Shown: positions 7,930 to 13,679 of the stretch, in pieces
How the letters are laid out: every line of letters begins with the position of its first letter
How positions within the stretch are numbered: the first letter of the stretch is position 1
Source: a virus
Direction: 5' to 3' (one strand)
Length of the DNA stretch: 30,356 nt
Virus record (IMG/VR): IMGVR_UViG_3300025151_005770
Coordinates: 1-30,356 of that record
Notes under the pieces: model-generated
The model's input: only the letters and a program-made list of their open reading frames with translations
Database searches by the model: none
What the model was told of the DNA's origin: nothing
Position numbers and translations under genes: made by a program

Positions 7930-8406
7930 ATGGAATCAAAAACAATATCCTTTGAACAAATTACGGAAGTATGGCACAAAGAACTATGGCCTAGTAGAGT
8001 AAGTCCTATAGAAACTCATAGTGCCATGACATGGCCTTTTGATGGCAATCCAATTGAGTTTGATATGGATATATTTAATTACGAACCAACATTTTTTGGT
8101 GTATTTGATAATCAAAAATTAGTAGGTGTAAACAGCGGTCATAGAACTAAAGATAATGTATATAGAAGTAGAGGTATATGGGTAAATCCTGAATATAGGA
8201 AAAAAGGTATTTCTAAAATTCTATTCCTTATGACAGAAAGCCAAGCAATTAGAGAAGAGTGTAATTTAATTTGGAGCATACCTAGAAAAAGTGCCTTAGG
8301 TGCTTACACTAGATTTGGTTTTGAAACTGTAGGTGATTTCTTTGATGAAGGTATGGAATTTGGACCTAACATATATGTAAAAAAGGATATTAATGTCAAT
8401 TATTAA
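7930..8406 (+). CDS. GNAT-family N-acetyltransferase
   Basis: A 158-residue GCN5-related acyltransferase, using acetyl-CoA or a related acyl donor on an amine. Motif A is visible as the strand RSRGIWVNPEYR followed by the pyrophosphate-binding turn RKKGISKIL (about 80-100). Motif B is the C-terminal YTRFGFETVGDF. The length is normal for a single GNAT domain. The N-terminal third (IEFDMDIFNYEP) is acidic and probably gives acceptor specificity. The acceptor is unknown. Its end overlaps the radical SAM start by 14 nt, so the two are co-translated and may act on the same substrate. Confidence 0.87.
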   Translation: MESKTISFEQITEVWHKELWPSRVSPIETHSAMTWPFDGNPIEFDMDIFNYEPTFFGVFDNQKLVGVNSGHRTKDNVYRSRGIWVNPEYRKKGISKILFLMTESQAIREECNLIWSIPRKSALGAYTRFGFETVGDFFDEGMEFGPNIYVKKDINVNY

Positions 8407-9412
8407 GTTACACGGTCCACGGAACGACAATGAGCCAGACGACATAACAATACAATGGAGTATGGGTAACTTTTGTAACTTTAAATGTGAATACTGTCCT
8501 ACACAACTACATGACGGCAGTTTAGGTTGGCAACCAACAGACGTATATATTAATGTTATAGAAAAAATATGTACTCACTATGCCGAACAAAATAAAACAG
8601 TCAACTTTGAATTAATTGGTGGCGAAGTAACAACCATACCAGGCTTCTTAGATATATTACAAAAAATAAAAAGCCATAATGGGAGAAGTATAGTATTCAC
8701 TAATGGCAGTAGGTCACGCAACTGGTGGAGCAAAGCAAAACATTACATAGATGATTTAATTATAAGTTTCCATATTAACAGTATGCACGAAGACGACCTT
8801 ATTGAGATGGCTGATGAAATAAGCGATACTGTACCAGCAAGTTATCATTTAGCAGGCGTCAAAGATAGTTTACCGGACATAGAAATATTACAAAAAAGAT
8901 TAAGGGAAGTTTATAGAAATAATAAAGTTCAAGACTATTACGGTGTTAATATCGATATTAAAACAATGTATAAAAAATTACTTGGACCAGGCAGTAAACA
9001 AGAACCGTTTTACAACTATGACGGCAACGATTGGAGAATAATAAATCTACCTGCGTGGGAAATTGATCCAAGTCCACCACCTCCAGTTGATCCTGTAGTT
9101 TATTACCCGCCGGAAGATAACCAATCTCATTTTTTATTTACTGTTATGTCTAACGACAATACTGTGCGATATATGGAACCTGATCAAATTATGAATCAAG
9201 GACTTAACAAGTTTAAAGGTATGACATGCCACATAGGCGAACGTGGCTTTAATATTGACATGCGTGGCAATATTGTTAGCAGTTGGTGTGGTGCTAAGAC
9301 TTATGGTAATGTGTTTAATGATGAGTTTGAACTACCGACACCCGAAGGAGTTATTTGTCCACACGAGCATTGTAATAACCCAAAAGATATCGCCATTCTA
9401 AAAACTACCTAA
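8393..9412 (+). CDS. Radical SAM enzyme with SPASM/twitch-like C-terminal cysteines
   Basis: A 339-residue protein. The radical SAM CX3CX2C cluster motif is CNFKCEYC (C28, C32, C35), and the GGE motif that binds the SAM amino group is at 76-78 (LIGGEVTT). The core spans about 18-200. The C-terminus carries C279 and C299, separated by a DMRGN turn, followed by C322 and C327 (CPHEHC). This layout resembles the auxiliary Fe-S domains (SPASM/twitch) of peptide- and protein-modifying radical SAM enzymes. A Pro-rich linker (SPPPPVDP) separates the two parts. It is co-translated with the upstream GNAT. The substrate is unknown; modification of a peptide or protein is the family-based expectation. 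It is too long and has too many C-terminal cysteines for QueE. Confidence 0.88.
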   Translation: MSIIKLHGPRNDNEPDDITIQWSMGNFCNFKCEYCPTQLHDGSLGWQPTDVYINVIEKICTHYAEQNKTVNFELIGGEVTTIPGFLDILQKIKSHNGRSIVFTNGSRSRNWWSKAKHYIDDLIISFHINSMHEDDLIEMADEISDTVPASYHLAGVKDSLPDIEILQKRLREVYRNNKVQDYYGVNIDIKTMYKKLLGPGSKQEPFYNYDGNDWRIINLPAWEIDPSPPPPVDPVVYYPPEDNQSHFLFTVMSNDNTVRYMEPDQIMNQGLNKFKGMTCHIGERGFNIDMRGNIVSSWCGAKTYGNVFNDEFELPTPEGVICPHEHCNNPKDIAILKTT

Positions 9413-9437
9413 AACCCCTGCCAAATTTATAATATGA

Positions 9438-9445
9438 TATAAATA
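9438..9445 (+). promoter_or_regulatory. T4-type late promoter box (TATAAATA)
   Basis: A perfect TATAAATA 25 nt after the radical SAM stop. The expected +1 is near 9451, immediately at a hairpin (9450-9478). It may drive the small-ORF region or a short RNA. Confidence 0.6.
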
Positions 9446-9449
9446 GAAC

Positions 9450-9485
9450 GTATAAAAGAATATAAGTTTCTTTTATATTATTTTT
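9450..9485 (+). terminator. Weak AU-rich hairpin with T-rich tail, possible terminator or attenuator
   Basis: TATAAAAG (9451-9458) pairs with CTTTTATA (9470-9477) around an 11-nt loop and is followed by a T-rich run through 9485. The stem is all A/T except one G-C pair, so it is weak. It lies at the predicted start of the late transcript from 9438, so it could be a 5'-end stabilising hairpin, an attenuator, or the terminator of the GNAT/radical SAM unit. Confidence 0.35.
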
Positions 9486-9526
9486 GCCCACATTCAAGAT
9501 AAATTTACAATGATATACTAGGTTGT

Positions 9527-9628
9527 ATGTCACGTTATCCTACTTCTGGGCATAACAGTAAACAAACAAATGGAAGACTTAAGAGACAAAGCAGAATTAT
9601 TCACACTAATTTCAATATTTTTAATTAG
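9527..9628 (+). CDS. Possible 33-residue basic peptide (overlaps the next ORF)
   Basis: An ATG at 9527 opens a 33-codon frame beginning MSRYPTSGHNSKQTNG, Arg/Lys-rich in the middle (RLKRQSR), with TAG at 9626-9628. It overlaps the 28-residue membrane peptide (9570) in another frame, so at most one may be used strongly. No Shine-Dalgarno is visible. Composition is the only support. Listed because the 114-nt gap upstream has no better candidate. Confidence 0.3.
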   Translation: MSRYPTSGHNSKQTNGRLKRQSRIIHTNFNIFN

Positions 9629-9656
9629 TGTAATCGCACTAACACCGGCAACATAA
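9570..9656 (+). CDS. Possible 28-residue single-pass membrane peptide
   Basis: The frame starts MEDLRDKAE and continues into one strongly hydrophobic helix (LFTLISIFLISVIALT), ending PAT. The charged N-terminus followed by one transmembrane segment is typical of tiny phage membrane proteins. Its TAA overlaps the next ATG (TAATG, 9654-9658), which supports translation as the first member of a coupled micro-ORF chain. No Shine-Dalgarno is seen. Function unknown. Confidence 0.4.
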   Translation: MEDLRDKAELFTLISIFLISVIALTPAT

Positions 9657-9781
9657 TGAAATATACTATATGTTACTTGGTATTACTTTTTGCCGCACAA
9701 ACTGATAATATAGCAGGCATAATGCGTGGCCTAAGAGACTTTAATAATAATACATATTATTTAGAACCTAAAAATGATTAA
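9656..9781 (+). CDS. Possible 41-residue protein with signal-like N-terminus
   Basis: Translation coupled through TAATG gives MKYTICYLVLLFAAQ, a short basic start plus hydrophobic helix that could be a signal peptide or membrane anchor. It is followed by a polar tail (GLRDFNNNTYYLEPKND). It could be exported or anchored in the inner membrane. No family is recognised, and it is shorter than known spanins. It overlaps the next tiny frame at its 3' end (an ATG at 9774-9776 opens a 21-codon frame, MIKRLLKIFFKYWIQPW, to 9839, which is too short to call). Confidence 0.4.
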   Translation: MKYTICYLVLLFAAQTDNIAGIMRGLRDFNNNTYYLEPKND

Positions 9782-9820
9782 ACGTTTACTAAAAATATTT
9801 TTTAAATACTGGATACAACC

Positions 9821-10003
9821 ATGGCACCCAACACAATAAGAGAAGCAACACCTGAAGAATTTCAAGCCTGGAGAGAAACAGACTATTGGAACAAAATGGA
9901 CTTTGACCCTTTAGTAATGTTTGTAGTGATACCAACAATAGTTCAATTACTATGTATGGGCATGATGGGAGCAGTCATGCTTTTAAATCAACACATTTTT
10001 TAA
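9821..10003 (+). CDS. 60-residue membrane protein of unknown function
   Basis: Starts MAPNTIREATPEEFQAWRETDYW, an acidic amphipathic N-terminal half. The rest is one long hydrophobic segment (about 30-57) with PLVMFVVIPTIVQLL and MGMMGAVMLL. It is probably an inner-membrane protein with its N-terminus in the cytosol. No Shine-Dalgarno is evident. It ends just before a sigma70-like promoter. Size and topology would fit a lysis or host-interference peptide, but nothing in the sequence proves either. Confidence 0.6.
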   Translation: MAPNTIREATPEEFQAWRETDYWNKMDFDPLVMFVVIPTIVQLLCMGMMGAVMLLNQHIF

Positions 10004-10006
10004 TTG

Positions 10007-10039
10007 TTGACTATTATCATAATTAGTGTATAATAAATA
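10007..10039 (+). promoter_or_regulatory. Sigma70-like promoter fused to a late promoter box
   Basis: TTGACT (10007-10012), a 16-nt spacer, then TATAAT (10029-10034). Overlapping this -10 is AATAAATA (10032-10039), a late box exactly 5 nt before the ATG at 10045. The layout suggests host-type and late transcription of the same small gene, with leaders of a few nucleotides or none. Confidence 0.65.
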
Positions 10040-10044
10040 CTGTT

Positions 10045-10197
10045 ATGAAAAAGAAAAGAACAATACAAAAACCCAAGCCGCGATTCGCAAAAGAGTTGTT
10101 TACACGCGACACTCCTTACGGTCATAAAGTTCAACGTGACCGCTCCAAAACAATACCACGTAAGCAGAAGTATAAAGAAGACTTATCTGACAAATAA
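10045..10197 (+). CDS. 50-residue highly basic protein of unknown function
   Basis: Starts MKKKRTIQKPKPRFAKELF and continues TRDTPYGHKVQRDRSK and PRKQKYKEDLSDK. Very Lys/Arg-rich with no hydrophobic segment, so probably a nucleic-acid- or ribosome-associated protein. No family is recognised. The start is fixed by the promoter layout: a late box ends 5 nt before the ATG and a sigma70-like -10 ends 10 nt before it. No Shine-Dalgarno is present. An apparent host-type promoter in front of a small basic protein would fit early expression and host takeover, which is an inference. Confidence 0.6.
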   Translation: MKKKRTIQKPKPRFAKELFTRDTPYGHKVQRDRSKTIPRKQKYKEDLSDK

Positions 10198-10236
10198 GGT
10201 AAATACAAGTAACAATTTAACATAATAAAGAAATAT

Positions 10237-10398
10237 ATGTCAAGTAAAACACCTTATGAAATCCGTCTAGAACTTATCCAAGAGGCTAGACTAATACTCC
10301 AGGCGAAAGCCAATAAACCTGAATATATGCCAACGGCTGAAGAGGTTATAGAAGAAGCAGAAAAACTTAATAAGTTTGTATCCAAAAGACCAGAGTAA
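10237..10398 (+). CDS. 53-residue helical conserved phage protein
   Basis: Reads MSSKTPYEIRLELIQEAR, then LILQAKANKPEYM, then a second helix TAEEVIEEAEKLNKFVSK. It is predicted to be two amphipathic helices, acidic overall. From memory, similar short proteins starting with (S/N)KTPYEIRL occur widely in T4-like marine phages, with unknown function. A weak late-like box, GGTAAATA (10198-10205), lies upstream. The next feature is the tRNA gene. Confidence 0.7.
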   Translation: MSSKTPYEIRLELIQEARLILQAKANKPEYMPTAEEVIEEAEKLNKFVSKRPE

Positions 10399-10432
10399 TC
10401 CCTACTCTATAAAGTAAATAATATCTAAGCAA

Positions 10433-10508
10433 GCCACCGTAACTCAGTTGGTAGAGTAACTGATTTGTAATCAGTAGGTCGTCAGTTCGAGTCTGACCGG
10501 TGGCTCCA
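10433..10508 (+). tRNA. tRNA-Thr (anticodon UGU), CCA encoded
   Basis: A 76-nt cloverleaf. The acceptor stem GCCACCG pairs with CGGTGGC, the discriminator is T, and CCA is encoded (10506-10508). The D-arm has AGTTGGTAGAG-type bases, the anticodon stem CTGAT/ATCAG holds loop TTTGTAA (anticodon TGT), and the T-loop is GTTCGAGTC. All stems look intact, so it is probably functional. It reads ACA (and ACN by wobble), a codon visibly common in this AT-rich phage. It is the only tRNA seen in the window. Confidence 0.96.
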
Positions 10509-10512
10509 TTTT

Positions 10513-10520
10513 TATAAATA
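10513..10520 (+). promoter_or_regulatory. T4-type late promoter box (TATAAATA)
   Basis: A perfect box 4 nt after the tRNA CCA. The predicted transcript has a leader of about 24 nt with AGGAA (10540-10544) as Shine-Dalgarno for the ATG at 10550. Confidence 0.75.
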
Positions 10521-10549
10521 AAAAGCACACACAACTAACAGGAACACAG

Positions 10550-11638
10550 ATGGCACGGAATAAAAAACCAAGAAAGAAAAAGTACTCAGGTCCTAAGACA
10601 ACTGAACAAACTAACAACTTAGAACCAACTCAAGTTTTAGACCAAGCAAACTTAACACCTGAACAAATTCAAGCAGAAGAAATTTTGTTCAGTCTATTAG
10701 AAAGAAAAATTGAAATACCTGTAGAAGCATTTCAAGGCAAACACTTATTCATTGCCACGCCATGTTACGGCGGACAAGTAGCAGAACCCTACTTAAGAAG
10801 TTTAGTAAGACTAATTCTATTAATGAATAGATTTAATGTCGAATTTACCCTAAGCACTCTAGCAAATGAAAGTTTGATTACAAGAGGTAGAAATACACTT
10901 GTAAGTTTCTTTATGGAAAATGAAAAAGCAACACATTTGTTTTTTATTGATGCTGATATCGAATATCACCCAGAAGATGTATTAAGAATGTTAGCATACG
11001 ATAAGCCAGTAATTACAGGAGCATATCCTAAAAAAGCAATAAACTGGGACAGCATTATAAATGCCGCAAGGTCGCCTAATTTAAATGAAACAGCAGAAAC
11101 TATCGAAGGGCATAGTGCTAATTATGTTACTAACTTTGATTATCCTGTTGACGAGAACGGTGAGAAAGTTCCTAATGTACAAATAGCAGATAATTTGATT
11201 AAACTATTAGATGCTGGCACAGGCTTTATGATGATTAAAAAAGAAGTCATACAAAAAATGTTTGACTCCTATCCTGAAACAAAATATAACAACGACTTAA
11301 ACATTGATAATAAGTTTGAGCCTTTTATGTATGCTTTGTTTGATTGTATCATTGATCCGGAAAGTAGACGTTACTTGTCAGAGGACTACACTTTCTGTAG
11401 ACGTTGGCAACAAATAGGTGGCGAAATATGGTTAGATCCTAGAGTAGCACTTAACCACGTTGGACATTATACATTCCGCGGAAATGTTAGAAAAATGCTT
11501 ACCGGAGAGTCAACATCAAGTAATTATCAGTCTCCTGATCAAAGACCATTTGTAGTAGGGGCGTCGGATAAGCAAAAGGAACAAGCACCACAACCTCCGC
11601 AACAACAAAATAAAATACAATTAAGTAAAAAGAAATGA
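10550..11638 (+). CDS. Glycosyltransferase-like protein (GT-A fold, DxD)
   Basis: A 362-residue protein. It has a basic N-terminal tail (MARNKKPRKKKYSG) and a helical linker. A GT-A-like domain starts near residue 65 (LFIATPCYGGQV) with the metal-binding DxD at 134-136 (FFIDADIEY). Further family-like segments are GAYPKK, LDAGTGFMMIKKEV and LSEDYTFCRRW. The tail is Pro/Gln-rich (PQPPQQQ) with a Lys end. Such proteins transfer sugar from a nucleotide-sugar to DNA, protein or envelope glycans; the acceptor is unknown. It has its own late promoter and Shine-Dalgarno, and is coupled by ATGA to a second glycosyltransferase. The basic N-terminus and Q-rich C-terminus could be tethers to DNA or virion. 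Confidence 0.8.
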   Translation: MARNKKPRKKKYSGPKTTEQTNNLEPTQVLDQANLTPEQIQAEEILFSLLERKIEIPVEAFQGKHLFIATPCYGGQVAEPYLRSLVRLILLMNRFNVEFTLSTLANESLITRGRNTLVSFFMENEKATHLFFIDADIEYHPEDVLRMLAYDKPVITGAYPKKAINWDSIINAARSPNLNETAETIEGHSANYVTNFDYPVDENGEKVPNVQIADNLIKLLDAGTGFMMIKKEVIQKMFDSYPETKYNNDLNIDNKFEPFMYALFDCIIDPESRRYLSEDYTFCRRWQQIGGEIWLDPRVALNHVGHYTFRGNVRKMLTGESTSSNYQSPDQRPFVVGASDKQKEQAPQPPQQQNKIQLSKKK

Positions 11639-12453
11639 AGAAAATAAGTGTATTGTTGGCTACAAGAAGCCGTCCTAAAATGCTAGAAAAAAGCATTGAT
11701 AGTTTAATGACAAATGTTAGTGATTCAGGAAACGTTGAAATCATGTTAGGCATTGATAACGATGATCAAGAAACATTAGACTTTGTACAAAATGAAGAGT
11801 TTCAGAATAAATTACAAGATGAATACAACGTTGACGTTCAAGCAATTTTGTTTGATAGATTAGGATATAAAAATCTTCATCAATACATGAATCAACTTTG
11901 GGGTCAAGCACACGGCGAGTGGCTAATGCTATGGAACGACGATGCTATTATGGAAACAAAAGATTGGGATTTAGAGATTGGCAAATACGATGATCAATTT
12001 GCTTTATTAAAATTTAATCAAGTTAATCACACTCATCCGTACGCATTGTTTCCTGTAATACCCACAGACTGGTGTAGACTAATCGGTAATTTTAGTCTAA
12101 ACGCACAAAACGATGCTTGGTTAAATCTTATTGCTAAGCCATTAGGTATAATTAAAGATATACCTGTAGACGTGTTACATGATAGATTTGATTTAACAGG
12201 CAACAACGATGATGACATATTTAGAAGCAGAGAATACGCAGAAGGCAATCCTGAAGACCCAGGTGATCTAATGAATCAGGCTATGATTCAAACTCGCGAT
12301 GCTATTACACATAAAATAGCATGGTACTGCGACAGAATTGGGCAAAAAGAAACAAGCGAGTATTTTGCCAAAGTCAAGCAAGGCGAAATTGATCCTTACG
12401 AGGATTGGAAGCAAATCAGAGAAGAATCGGTAGGATTAGGCTCTGGATTATAA
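11635..12453 (+). CDS. Family 2-like glycosyltransferase
   Basis: A 272-residue protein. The N-terminus ISVLLATRSRPKMLEKSIDSL is a GT2-type nucleotide-binding start, followed by IMLGIDNDD. The acidic metal-binding region is near residues 98-105 (LWNDDAIME). The C-terminal third is helical and acidic. It probably works with the preceding gene (ATGA overlap) on the same glycan or modified base. The acceptor cannot be read from the sequence. A late promoter for the next gene begins inside its stop region (12449). Confidence 0.8.
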   Translation: MKKISVLLATRSRPKMLEKSIDSLMTNVSDSGNVEIMLGIDNDDQETLDFVQNEEFQNKLQDEYNVDVQAILFDRLGYKNLHQYMNQLWGQAHGEWLMLWNDDAIMETKDWDLEIGKYDDQFALLKFNQVNHTHPYALFPVIPTDWCRLIGNFSLNAQNDAWLNLIAKPLGIIKDIPVDVLHDRFDLTGNNDDDIFRSREYAEGNPEDPGDLMNQAMIQTRDAITHKIAWYCDRIGQKETSEYFAKVKQGEIDPYEDWKQIREESVGLGSGL

Positions 12454-12456
12454 ATA
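12449..12456 (+). promoter_or_regulatory. Late promoter box with TAAATA-N5-ATG spacing (bL33 gene)
   Basis: A perfect TATAAATA overlapping the end of the glycosyltransferase gene, then GTAGT, then the ATG at 12462. No Shine-Dalgarno; a leaderless mRNA is expected. Confidence 0.75.
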
Positions 12457-12461
12457 GTAGT

Positions 12462-12668
12462 ATGGCAACAAAAGGAAAGAAAAAGAACGTCACAGTTTAT
12501 TTAATACCAGAAGGGGAAACTAGAGATAGTCATACTTATCACTATACAGCAGTCAAAACAAAAACACTCATACAAGAAAACAGAAAACTTAAGATGAAAA
12601 AATATAATCCTGTTAAAAGAATTCATGAGATGTTTGTCGAAGCAAAACTCCCTAAACATCAGAAATAA
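12462..12668 (+). CDS. rpmG: Ribosomal protein bL33 homologue
   Basis: A 68-residue basic protein. The C-terminal half, KLKMKKYNPVKRIHEMFVEAKL (about 42-63), follows the bL33 pattern ([22 protein letters not shown] in E. coli) almost position by position. The N-terminal half, KNVTVYLIPEG...HTYHYTAVKTK, fits the bL33 strands (IKLVSSAGTGHFYTTTKNK). It is slightly longer than host bL33 (about 55), with extra residues around 34-41 and at the C-terminus, and has no zinc cysteines. bL33 binds the 50S subunit near the E site. The ATG at 12462 is chosen because the late box sits 5 nt before it; an upstream TTG in frame (12405) lies inside the preceding gene. Phage-encoded ribosomal proteins are known; this one could tune or replace the host protein. 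Confidence 0.8.
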   Translation: MATKGKKKNVTVYLIPEGETRDSHTYHYTAVKTKTLIQENRKLKMKKYNPVKRIHEMFVEAKLPKHQK

Positions 12669-12671
12669 CAG

Positions 12672-12700
12672 TTGACAACTACCATAAATAGTAGTATAAT
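12672..12700 (+). promoter_or_regulatory. Consensus sigma70 promoter with embedded late box
   Basis: TTGACA (12672-12677), a 17-nt spacer, then TATAAT (12695-12700): a perfect housekeeping consensus. Inside the spacer lies CATAAATA (12683-12690), a late box. The predicted sigma70 +1 is about 12707, 2 nt before the ATG at 12709; the late +1 is about 12696. This suggests early and late expression of the gene at 12709, with a near-leaderless early transcript. Confidence 0.85.
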
Positions 12701-12708
12701 AGGTTATT

Positions 12709-13134
12709 ATGGAAGAAAAAAGATATAAAATATTCGTATACGGTACACTGAAATCAGGCAACTCTACACGAGGTTTAGACGGCATGGGTTTTGAAGGTAT
12801 CGATATGAAAAAAGTCGGCGTAGCAGTTACCACAGAACGTAAATTCAATATGGTAGATCTAGGCTCATTTCCAGGTGTTATCATTAATGGTACACACGAC
12901 GTTTCAGGTGAAGTTTGGGAAGGTGGTAAGGACTTTTTAGAACTATGTGATAGCATAGAAGGCCATCAAGGGGACAAACTTAAAAACTTTTATCACAGAG
13001 ATTTAGTTAATACTACAGAAGGCAAAGCATTCATCTATCATTTAGATCCATGGTATTGGAGTGATTACGGAGACGATTATGAAAATGTTTCTAGTATCAC
13101 ATTATCCAATAACACTTTAACTTGGAACAGATAA
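12709..13134 (+). CDS. Gamma-glutamylcyclotransferase-like (GGCT/AIG2) protein
   Basis: A 141-residue protein. It has the family signature YGTLKSG (11-17), which binds the gamma-glutamyl group, and the FPGVI strand (54-58). The likely catalytic Glu84 lies in CDSIEGH, and the C-terminal strand KAFIYHLD closes the barrel. GGCT-like enzymes release 5-oxoproline from gamma-glutamyl amines or peptides. The exact substrate in phages is not known; glutathione turnover or gamma-glutamylamine processing are the usual options. It follows a perfect sigma70 promoter, which suggests early expression. The stop overlaps the deformylase ATG (TAATG). Confidence 0.88.
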   Translation: MEEKRYKIFVYGTLKSGNSTRGLDGMGFEGIDMKKVGVAVTTERKFNMVDLGSFPGVIINGTHDVSGEVWEGGKDFLELCDSIEGHQGDKLKNFYHRDLVNTTEGKAFIYHLDPWYWSDYGDDYENVSSITLSNNTLTWNR

Positions 13135-13679
13135 TGGAGTACGCAAACAAATGGAATACTACTTTAGTAGAACCTAAACACCCAGCATTACATAATCCTT
13201 GTACAATAGATCCATTAGAAACTGACATAGTCTGGCAAACAGTTGAACAAGAAATGTTCAAACTAATGCGTGAAAGATTAGGCATAGGATTGGCCGCACC
13301 TCAGTTAGGAAATCCTGTAAACATGTTTGTAATGACACATAGTACCGAAGGAGACATTGCTGTATACAATCCAAAAATCATAAACCAATCAGAAGAAACA
13401 AGTTGTATAGAAGAAGGTTGTTTAACATTTCCAGGCTTATTTTTCCATGTAACAAGACCAGAAGCAGTACAAGTTACATTTCAAAATAGAAAAGGCGAAG
13501 AGCAAAGCATGGAACTAACCGGCATGGATTCAAGATGCTTTCAGCATGAAACGGATCATCTTCATGGCGTTCTTAATTTGTCTTATATAAGCGACTTCAA
13601 ACTTCAACGTGCTATAAAGAAACGCGATAAACTTGTAAAGAAATTTTCTAACATGAAGAAAAGTGTTAAACGTGTATGA
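13134..13679 (+). CDS. def: Peptide deformylase
   Basis: Removes the N-formyl group from nascent proteins. The 181 residues carry all three signature motifs: GIGLAAPQ (50-57), EEGCLTFPG with metal-ligand C96, and QHETDH (137-142), whose histidines bind the metal and whose Glu is catalytic. The C-terminal helix is basic, perhaps for ribosome binding. The start is the ATG inside TAATG after the GGCT gene; a TTG 12 nt upstream is less likely. The stop overlaps the GH6 gene by 4 nt. Deformylases are known from marine cyanophages. Here it sits one gene downstream of the bL33 homologue, giving a small translation-related cluster. Confidence 0.95.
   Translation: MEYANKWNTTLVEPKHPALHNPCTIDPLETDIVWQTVEQEMFKLMRERLGIGLAAPQLGNPVNMFVMTHSTEGDIAVYNPKIINQSEETSCIEEGCLTFPGLFFHVTRPEAVQVTFQNRKGEEQSMELTGMDSRCFQHETDHLHGVLNLSYISDFKLQRAIKKRDKLVKKFSNMKKSVKRV

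Noticed and set aside
4973-9412. Queuosine/7-deazaguanine DNA modification pathway (PP-loop = QueC, radical SAM = QueE)
   Set aside because: The radical SAM protein is too long and has SPASM-like cysteines, and no QueD, FolE or DpdA-like gene is present in the window.
12405-12461. Upstream TTG start for the bL33 homologue
   Set aside because: It lies inside the glycosyltransferase gene; the late box ends 5 nt before the ATG at 12462, and that start gives the normal bL33 N-terminus.
13122-13133. TTG start for peptide deformylase
   Set aside because: The ATG in TAATG at 13134 fits the coupling pattern used throughout the window.
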